In this document: positions 22,370 to 27,570 of the stretch, in pieces
Layout of the letters: each line of letters opens with the position of its first letter
Position numbering within the stretch: the stretch's first letter is position 1
Program-made: the position numbers and the translations under genes
Notes under the pieces: generated by a model
Told to the model about the DNA's origin: nothing
Seen by the model: only the letters and a program-made list of their open reading frames with translations
Database searches by the model: none
Assembly: GCA_902478995.1 (NCBI GenBank)
Contig: CABSNF010000020.1
Coordinates: 1 to 27,570 of the forward strand
Length of the DNA stretch: 27,570 nt
Direction: 5' to 3'
From: an uncultured Collinsella sp.
GTDB taxonomy: Bacteria; Actinomycetota; Coriobacteriia; Coriobacteriales; Coriobacteriaceae

Positions 22370-22817
22370 CGCGAATCCTGCAGCTCGACATAACCCTGCC
22401 TAAGGCCTCCGCTTTGCGGGGGCCTTTTTGCTATCCCTTTCCGCCCACTTGACCAAAAACTTGCCGTAAGCTTGACGAATACCGGATGTCCAACAGCTTG
22501 ATTCATTCCATATCAGATTCTATGCAAAAATGCCACTAGAAGGTCGTAGACGGTAGCGGGTGCTAGGCGAGTTGAATGACATGGCTGAACCTTGTTCATC
22601 TGCGTTACACTGCCGCTTAGATGGGACAAGCTGACAAGCTCATTTACCTGCTTAAAGACCGATTAGTCGGGGGATTAATAACAATCGGTCCTCGCTGTAC
22701 AAAAACTTGCCGCTTGCGTACCAAAAGACAACCTAAAACACAAGGTCGCTCTATTCATAGCGCGGCTTGTATGGTCTTGCGGCTACAGTGTCCATACGGT
22801 CGAGTTGAGGAGCGGGC
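22370..22817. other. Long leader region before BTAD regulator (448 bp)
   Basis: After the nagB terminator the region holds two copies of CAAAAACTTGCCG (22454-22466 and 22700-22712, 246 bases apart), an 8-bp inverted repeat GACCGATT/AATCGGTC (22657-22664 with 22683-22690) and a 6-bp one GTATGG/CCATAC (22769-22774 with 22792-22797) just before the ribosome site. It is less GC-rich than the genes. I see no credible gene and no clear promoter. Confidence 0.6.
22402..22429 (+). terminator. nagB terminator
   Basis: AAGGCCTCCGC pairs with GCGGGGGCCTT around TTT with one G-T position, followed by a T run. Confidence 0.85.
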
Positions 22818-25817
22818 ATGGTAAACGATTTGAGCGGTATAGACGACCTCGAGCTGATGCCGCTGGGCGGAGGCTATATGGTGCGACGCGAACGCTTGAT
22901 GAATGAGCTTATCGCCAAGGGCCGAAAGGCCGGCATCGTGGTTCTTTATGCGCCTGACGGGTTTGGGAAGACCTCGGTGCTGCTGCAGTACACCCATGAG
23001 GTTAAATGCGACCCGACGCGAGGCCCCGTGCGGATTATCGAGGCCGATCGCGCCACTGGGCGCGAGGTGTTTATGCAGCTCGAGGTGGTTACCGAAGAAC
23101 TCAAAGACAAACCGCACTCCCTTATCGCGATTGATAATGTGCCAAACCTCGATCAGCACGATACCGAAGACCTCATCGACAGGATTCGCGGCCTGCGCGC
23201 TATGGGGGTAGGGGTCTTTATCTCCTGCCGTCCTTCAAATCGTCAGCTGATTCATGGGCTGGGCGATTCGGTTAAGATCAATGCGCAGATGCTCAAGGTG
23301 CATGCCTATGAGTATTCGGCGTGGGCATCGGCGTTTTCGATCAGCACATCGCTCGACTTCTATCAGCTCACGCAGGGCGTGCCCGAGCTCGTTTCGGCAT
23401 TGCAGACGGGTCTGTATGGCCAAGGCGACGTAGCCGGTCTGCTCGAAAACGAGATTGTCAACGTATATGGCGCGGCACTTGCCGATCTGGCTTCGCTCGA
23501 CAATAATGCGCTGTTTTGCGTGGCATGTCTCATGGTTTTGATGGGCGAGGGCAATATCGCAGAACTCGAGGCTTGCGGGGTGAGGCTGTCGATGGTCGAC
23601 CAGTCCTATTTTGTACGCGACTACCCGATCTTTGGCTTGGATCCCGCCGAGCGGAGTTTTACGTGTCTGGGCACGGAGGATAACGGACGCTTGCGCTTGC
23701 GTAAGTTGGTGGCCGAGGTTCGCCCCGAACTTGTTCCGAGGGCGGCCCGGATTTTGCTTAAGGCGGGCCGATGCGATGCGGCGATGGGCCTGGCGGACGC
23801 CTTTTTGGACCGTGAAGCGGTCCTTGAACTTGCTGGTCAGTATGGGGTCGATCTTGCTCTGACGGGGCACGGGGCCGATATCTGCCGAGCAGCGCTGGGC
23901 ACGATCGATGCCGACGATCCGGCTCCAGAGCCAACGCCTGCCGAGGCGCTTGGCGTATATCTGGCAGCGGTCAGCGTGTCCAATACAAAGCTTGCTCGCT
24001 ATATGGCATCGGTCATCGAGCGCGGGGGCGAACGGGCGGCCTGCGAAATAGACCCTGTTTCATGGAGGGTGGCCCAGACACTGACGGCTGTTTGCTATGG
24101 GGACAACGGGCTTGGGCTTCCTACGAACCTGGCCGTGCCAGAAATAGAGACGTCCCACACCGCACTCGACATGCTGTCCGCGCATATCGAGGTCAAGCGA
24201 TGCCTGACCGAACGGGGAGATGACGGCGGCGTTCTACAGCAGCTCAAAACGAGCAAGGCCTACGACTGCGAGCTCGACATCGCGGGGATTGTTATACGGG
24301 CCGATAGTATGCTGGTGGAGCTCTTTGACGGGTCGTTTGCGGGAACCGACGAGCGCGACGACGAGATGACGATGGTGCGGGAGGCGCTCGACGTACGTGG
24401 GCTTAAGGCGATGGCTATCTGGGTGCGCATGGTGTTGGCGGCACGGCGGCTCCTTTCCGGCTTGCCGGTAACCGACGACGCGGCGTTCAACGAGCTCGAT
24501 CGTTTTGCCGTGCGCATGCGCGACAACCAGATTCAGCTGTTTGGCCTGTTGCTAGAAGGCTGGCAGTCGCTGGCAGAGGGACGGCCGGTTAATGCAAAGT
24601 TCCGTGCGGTCCAAGTGCTCAAACTTGCCGAGGAGTCGATTGGGTACATGCGCGATAACGCATTGCTGCTGGAGCGCGCGGCATATCTGCGTAACACCTC
24701 GATGGTTTCGGTACGCGAGGAAGCGGAGCTACTCGATATAAGCCAGACGCAGGTTGGTGGCGCAGAAGCCTGGATGGTGGCGCTGCATTTGGCCTGTGCG
24801 GGCCGAGACAGCGATCTTGCGGCCTGGATGTCCATGAATCGTGCGGGGATTCTAGAGCCATCGTATCGGCTCTTTGCGCGCCTTGCCATGCATTGTCTGG
24901 GCGAGCCGGCGGCCAGGATACGCAAGAAGCTTCCCGTGCGCGAGCTGTCGCGGTACTCGCTGCGCGACGATTTGGAAGGGGAGGGCGAGCGCCTATTCCA
25001 GGCCGGCGAGGTTGAAGCCGTTGATACCATCGACCATATCGAGATTCGCATGTTTGGTGCGTTTCGCGCCGAGCGCGACGGGTTTCCCATCACGGACAAA
25101 ATGTGGCGCCGCAAGAAGGCGGCGACGCTTGCCGAGCGGCTTGCGCTGGGCATGGATGCGCTCGTCGATCGTGAGACGCTGGCCATGGAGCTGTGGCCCC
25201 ATGCCGAGTTCAATAGCGCCCGCAACAACCTGTACTCGACGATATCGCGCTTGCGGTCGGCTTTGGGACCGACGCCGGATGGCAAGTCGTGCGTGCTCAT
25301 CCAAAATGAATGCATTGGGCTCAACGGCGACTACGTCAAGACCGATGTACGGCTGTTTGACCAGATAAGCCGCGAGGTTTTGGGAAATCGCACGGGTGCG
25401 CGCGGGCCCCATTTAGTTGAGCTGTGCCTTAAGATTGAGCAGCTTTATGCCGGACCGCTGTATGTTCCCAATGGCTGTAATCCCACCTACTTTTTGCGCA
25501 TGCGGCGCATTATGCAGTCAAAGTACATCGATTGCATGATTAAGGGAGCAAATGCCGCTCTAGAAGAAAACGATCTGCAGTCGGCGATTTGGCTGGCGGA
25601 GTCGGGGCTTCGACAGGAAACGGCGCGTGAGGATATGGTGCGCTGCGCCATGCGCGTCTACAGTGCGGCGGGGCGGCGGCGCGATATCGTCGAGCTGTAC
25701 AGCGGGCATATGCACCACCTGAGGGAGCAGGTCAATGGCGTGCCCGAGCCCGAGACGCGGCGTCTATACGAGCGCTTGGTGGAGGGGCGGCTCAATCGCG
25801 TGCTGGTCGAGCGATAA
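22818..25817 (+). CDS. Large regulator: P-loop NTPase, helical repeats, winged helix and BTAD
   Basis: This is a 999-residue signal-transduction regulator. A P-loop lies near the start (Walker A APDGFGKTS, 45-53) with a likely Walker B at SLIAIDNVPN (about 105); the order and spacing resemble STAND/MalT-type NTPases. Residues of about 230-730 are helical and repeat-like without a clear family. From about 742 (EIRMFGAFRAERDG) comes an OmpR/SARP-type winged helix with WRRKKAATLAERLAL and ELWPHAEFNSARNNLYSTISRLRSAL, then a BTAD-like helical domain to the end (LVELCLKIEQLYAGPL..). In classical AfsR the DNA-binding and BTAD parts are N-terminal; here they are C-terminal, as in MalT-like layout. 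The ATG at 22818 has GAGGAG 5 bases upstream. Target genes and ligand are unknown. Confidence 0.82.
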   Translation: MVNDLSGIDDLELMPLGGGYMVRRERLMNELIAKGRKAGIVVLYAPDGFGKTSVLLQYTHEVKCDPTRGPVRIIEADRATGREVFMQLEVVTEELKDKPHSLIAIDNVPNLDQHDTEDLIDRIRGLRAMGVGVFISCRPSNRQLIHGLGDSVKINAQMLKVHAYEYSAWASAFSISTSLDFYQLTQGVPELVSALQTGLYGQGDVAGLLENEIVNVYGAALADLASLDNNALFCVACLMVLMGEGNIAELEACGVRLSMVDQSYFVRDYPIFGLDPAERSFTCLGTEDNGRLRLRKLVAEVRPELVPRAARILLKAGRCDAAMGLADAFLDREAVLELAGQYGVDLALTGHGADICRAALGTIDADDPAPEPTPAEALGVYLAAVSVSNTKLARYMASVIERGGERAACEIDPVSWRVAQTLTAVCYGDNGLGLPTNLAVPEIETSHTALDMLSAHIEVKRCLTERGDDGGVLQQLKTSKAYDCELDIAGIVIRADSMLVELFDGSFAGTDERDDEMTMVREALDVRGLKAMAIWVRMVLAARRLLSGLPVTDDAAFNELDRFAVRMRDNQIQLFGLLLEGWQSLAEGRPVNAKFRAVQVLKLAEESIGYMRDNALLLERAAYLRNTSMVSVREEAELLDISQTQVGGAEAWMVALHLACAGRDSDLAAWMSMNRAGILEPSYRLFARLAMHCLGEPAARIRKKLPVRELSRYSLRDDLEGEGERLFQAGEVEAVDTIDHIEIRMFGAFRAERDGFPITDKMWRRKKAATLAERLALGMDALVDRETLAMELWPHAEFNSARNNLYSTISRLRSALGPTPDGKSCVLIQNECIGLNGDYVKTDVRLFDQISREVLGNRTGARGPHLVELCLKIEQLYAGPLYVPNGCNPTYFLRMRRIMQSKYIDCMIKGANAALEENDLQSAIWLAESGLRQETAREDMVRCAMRVYSAAGRRRDIVELYSGHMHHLREQVNGVPEPETRRLYERLVEGRLNRVLVER

Positions 25818-25850
25818 AAAACGGGCGCCCGAAGTACTTGGGCACCCGTA
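25812..25850 (-). terminator. yhbY terminator overlapping the regulator's stop
   Basis: ACGGGCGCCCGAAGT pairs imperfectly with ACTTGGGCACCCGT; on the minus strand it is followed by TTTTTTAT, so it terminates the leftward yhbY transcript. The T run overlaps the regulator's stop codon. It may also stop the rightward transcript. Confidence 0.75.
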
Positions 25851-25886
25851 AGCTTGCTATGTGTTGGATCGCCGGATCATTGGCTC

Positions 25887-26186
25887 TTAGACGAGCTTGA
25901 TCTTCTCGATGTCCTTGCGCGAGGACTCGCGATACAGTGAGAACTTGCGGCCGATGACCTGGACGACCTCGGCGTGGCAACGCTCGGCGAGCTCCTCGGC
26001 GGCCTCGCGGGCGGAAAGGCTGGAGCCATCGAGCACGGAGCACTTAACGAGCTCGTGCTTCTCCAGGTAGGCGACCGTCTGCTCGACGGTGCCCTCGTTG
26101 ACGTCGGACTTGCCGATGATGATGGCGGGGTTGAGGTGATGGGCCATGCTGCGAAGCTGCTTGACCTGTGCTCCTGTCAGTGCCAT
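25887..26186 (-). CDS. yhbY: YhbY-family ribosome assembly RNA-binding protein
   Basis: CRS1/YhbY (CRM) domain proteins bind pre-ribosomal RNA and associate with the pre-50S particle. The 99 residues fit a single CRM domain: LTGAQVKQLRSMAHHLNPAIIIGKSDVNEG with the GKxG-like RNA-binding loop, then HELVKCSVLDGSS, an AAEELAERCHAEVVQVIGRKFSLYR end and a basic tail. The ATG at 26186 is the natural family start; only a weak ribosome site (GCGAGAA) is visible. The gene is monocistronic with a terminator at 25812-25850. Confidence 0.93.
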   Translation of the reverse strand: MALTGAQVKQLRSMAHHLNPAIIIGKSDVNEGTVEQTVAYLEKHELVKCSVLDGSSLSAREAAEELAERCHAEVVQVIGRKFSLYRESSRKDIEKIKLV

Positions 26187-26344
26187 GGGTTCTCGCTTTC
26201 TATGTATGGGGCGCCCCGCGACGGGGCCTTAATCTACGTGAGCTGTCCCACGATAGCGCAGGAACGGCGTGGTGTGGAGCGCGTTTGCCCAGTTCAAAAA
26301 GAATGCGGATGCCGAGTGAGTGGGCGGTGCGGGCTGCGAACAGG

Positions 26345-27232
26345 CTATGAGCTGGGCGCAGAGACCGGCTCCCATGCAATAAACGCCCAACGAACCTTGC
26401 GGACATGATCGAGCATATAGCGCCCCTGCGGCACGCCCTTGGAGCCCGGCTCACCGGCATGGGGATTCTCGATCATGTGCTGGGCGATGTAGTCGCGCAG
26501 ACGGTCGACCTTATCCTCGTTGCCATGCTCAAGCATACGGGAGAAGTCTGCCACACCTGCCTCAAGGCTATCGAAGGTATCGCGACGAGGCGATTCAAAG
26601 TACGTAACCTGCGGCAACGCACCCATCTGAATGAGGATGTTGAAGGCGTACACAAAGCCATTACTGCAGGTAACCGAGGCGCCGATGGCGTTCATCACGT
26701 GCAGGTCGTAGCGCGGGCTGGAGTTGGCGACCATCGTGACAGCACAACGCCGGCGAGCCGTGCGGTCGAGCTTGGCAAGCGCGCCTTTTAGGTTGGTCGT
26801 GGTGACAGAGCGACTGGCAAAGGCAACATCCACCGCTTTCGCGACCGGTCCAACCAAATCCCAATCATCATCCCAAGCAAGCTCAAGCGGCGTAATAAGA
26901 TCTTCGAGCCCGTAATACTCAATGCCGGCATCAAGCGTGCCCAACATGGCAGGAGAGAAGTCGGCAGCAATCACGGAATGCCCAGCCTGAGCAAGCGGAA
27001 TAGCAATCGACCCAGCCCCACACCCCATATCAAGCACCGACTCGTCTGGCTCAAGCGCCAACAGCTTCATAAAATCCCGAGCATAAGGGGCAGTCTCAAG
27101 CGGCCGAAAATGCCGAGCCCGCTTATCCCACTCAAAAGAATCATCAGCCCGCCGCCGATCAGCTTGCAGACGCATCCATTCGCCATTCCAATCCGCAGCA
27201 AGCAGCTCAGAACGATTCTCCCCATCAACCAC
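26345..27232 (-). CDS. SAM-dependent class I methyltransferase
   Basis: This is a soluble Rossmann-fold methyltransferase of 295 residues. Motif I VLDMGCGAGSIAIPLAQAG begins at about residue 66, followed by the acidic AADFSPAML (SAM ribose contact) and a motif near DVAFASRSV. A helical N-terminal extension (residues 1-60) contains WNGEWMRLQADRR and SFEWDKRARHF. The start is taken as GTG at 27232, because AGGAGG lies 7 bases upstream; an ATG at 27292 would add a 20-residue hydrophobic leader but has no ribosome site. The substrate cannot be told; the region after motif I resembles unassigned family members. It is alone on the minus strand. Confidence 0.85.
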   Translation of the reverse strand: MVDGENRSELLAADWNGEWMRLQADRRRADDSFEWDKRARHFRPLETAPYARDFMKLLALEPDESVLDMGCGAGSIAIPLAQAGHSVIAADFSPAMLGTLDAGIEYYGLEDLITPLELAWDDDWDLVGPVAKAVDVAFASRSVTTTNLKGALAKLDRTARRRCAVTMVANSSPRYDLHVMNAIGASVTCSNGFVYAFNILIQMGALPQVTYFESPRRDTFDSLEAGVADFSRMLEHGNEDKVDRLRDYIAQHMIENPHAGEPGSKGVPQGRYMLDHVRKVRWAFIAWEPVSAPSS

Positions 27233-27518
27233 GAGCCAACCTCCTAGCAACAAAAAAGCGACTCCCCCAAAAAGAAGAGCCGCAACCAGCATATATCAGA
27301 AAAGAACCGTTCCAACACCAAACCGCCGCGCCAGCCAAGTGGTGCAGGAGCGAAGCAACTGCAACCGGGATAGAACCCAACTGAGGTCCCGTTGTGCGGG
27401 AGTCCCGGGGAGGGCAAATATATAAGGTCGATCGCGAGTTCCGCACGAGCCGGAGAGCACTTAATGTGCTCTCCGTGCGAGTCAGGACTGTCCGAGCAGG
27501 CGACCTTATATATTTGCC
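27233..27518. other. Terminal non-coding region
   Basis: Upstream of the methyltransferase start there are about 165 bases without recognisable content and then palindromic element copy 2. Open frames here run into the adapter and are artefacts. Confidence 0.7.
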
Positions 27519-27520
27519 CT
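27398..27520. repeat. Composite palindromic element, copy 2 (core 27436-27495)
   Basis: AGGGCAAATATATAAGGTCG (27411-27430) is exactly complementary to 27501-27520 and encloses a 60-base core homologous to the minus strand of 5641-5700. In the core CGGAGAGCAC (27451-27460) pairs with 27466-27475 around the same TTAAT loop. The flank GGGAGTCCCGGGGAGGGC (27398-27415) resembles the outer arm of copy 1 (5607-5623), so the true arm is longer, but its right side is lost where adapter begins. It lies upstream of the methyltransferase. Confidence 0.85.
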
Positions 27521-27570
27521 GTCTCTTATACACATCTGACGCTGCCGACGAAGCTAGACGTGTAGATCTC
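27519..27570. other. Nextera adapter read-through (not genomic)
   Basis: CTGTCTCTTATACACATCT (27519-27537) is the Tn5 mosaic end, GACGCTGCCGACGA (27538-27551) the rest of the Nextera read-1 adapter in reverse complement, then an 8-base index-like AGCTAGAC and GTGTAGATCTC, the beginning of the P5 primer complement. The first two bases could also be genomic, because they continue the inverted repeat. Confidence 0.97.

Noticed and set aside
27225..27533. Minus-strand open frame beginning MYKRQ
   Set aside because: Its first residues are translated Nextera adapter.

Overview
The window reads as one end of a draft contig from a high-GC Gram-positive gut bacterium of the Coriobacteriia, most likely Collinsella. 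This rests on GC-rich codon use, the gatCAB route to Gln-tRNA, the rplM-rpsI-glmM order and the style of the proteins; no marker that fixes the species is present. The last 52 bases (27519-27570) are Illumina Nextera adapter, not genome.

Layout. 1-716: tandem duplication of a unit carrying a tiny basic membrane protein gene, with a candidate LexA (SOS) box upstream of the intact copy. 831-1769: class C sortase. 1770-2093: repeat-filled spacer. 2094-5595: gatC-gatA-gatB, translationally coupled. 5596-5985: long palindromic element, terminator, second palindrome and a CRP/FNR-like site before an AAA ATPase with DUF4143 (5986-7350). 7415-12118: AraC-type regulator diverging from a two-gene ABC exporter-fold pair, a layout like metallophore transport loci. 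12299-14638: DUF6110-like small protein and a P1B-type metal ATPase without the CPC motif. 14777-15642: RelB-like antitoxin and PIN-domain toxin with a clear promoter/operator. 15701-16135: unrecognised small protein on the minus strand. 16375-16738: tmRNA (ssrA), followed by about 690 bp of repeats. 17426-18304: patatin-like phospholipase. 18498-20800: rplM, rpsI, glmM. 20872-22369: a PTS EIIA(Glc)-type protein and nagB. 22818-25817: 999-residue regulator with an N-terminal P-loop domain and a C-terminal winged helix plus BTAD. 25887-26186: yhbY (minus). 26345-27232: SAM-dependent methyltransferase (minus).

How it fits together. Most genes are housekeeping: tRNA-dependent amidation, ribosomal proteins, ribosome rescue and amino-sugar metabolism (GlmM towards UDP-GlcNAc, NagB in the reverse direction). 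Accessory genes (sortase, ATPase-DUF4143, toxin-antitoxin, ABC pair, metal ATPase) sit between them.

The most unusual content is non-coding. A 60-bp core found at both 5641-5700 and 27436-27495 shows three compensatory base-pair changes in its hairpin and is bracketed by near-perfect inverted arms that differ between loci. A separate ACAAAGG/CCTTTGT palindrome family occurs three times, again with locus-specific complementary arms. A 62-bp tandem repeat and T-arm-like mini-repeats follow ssrA.
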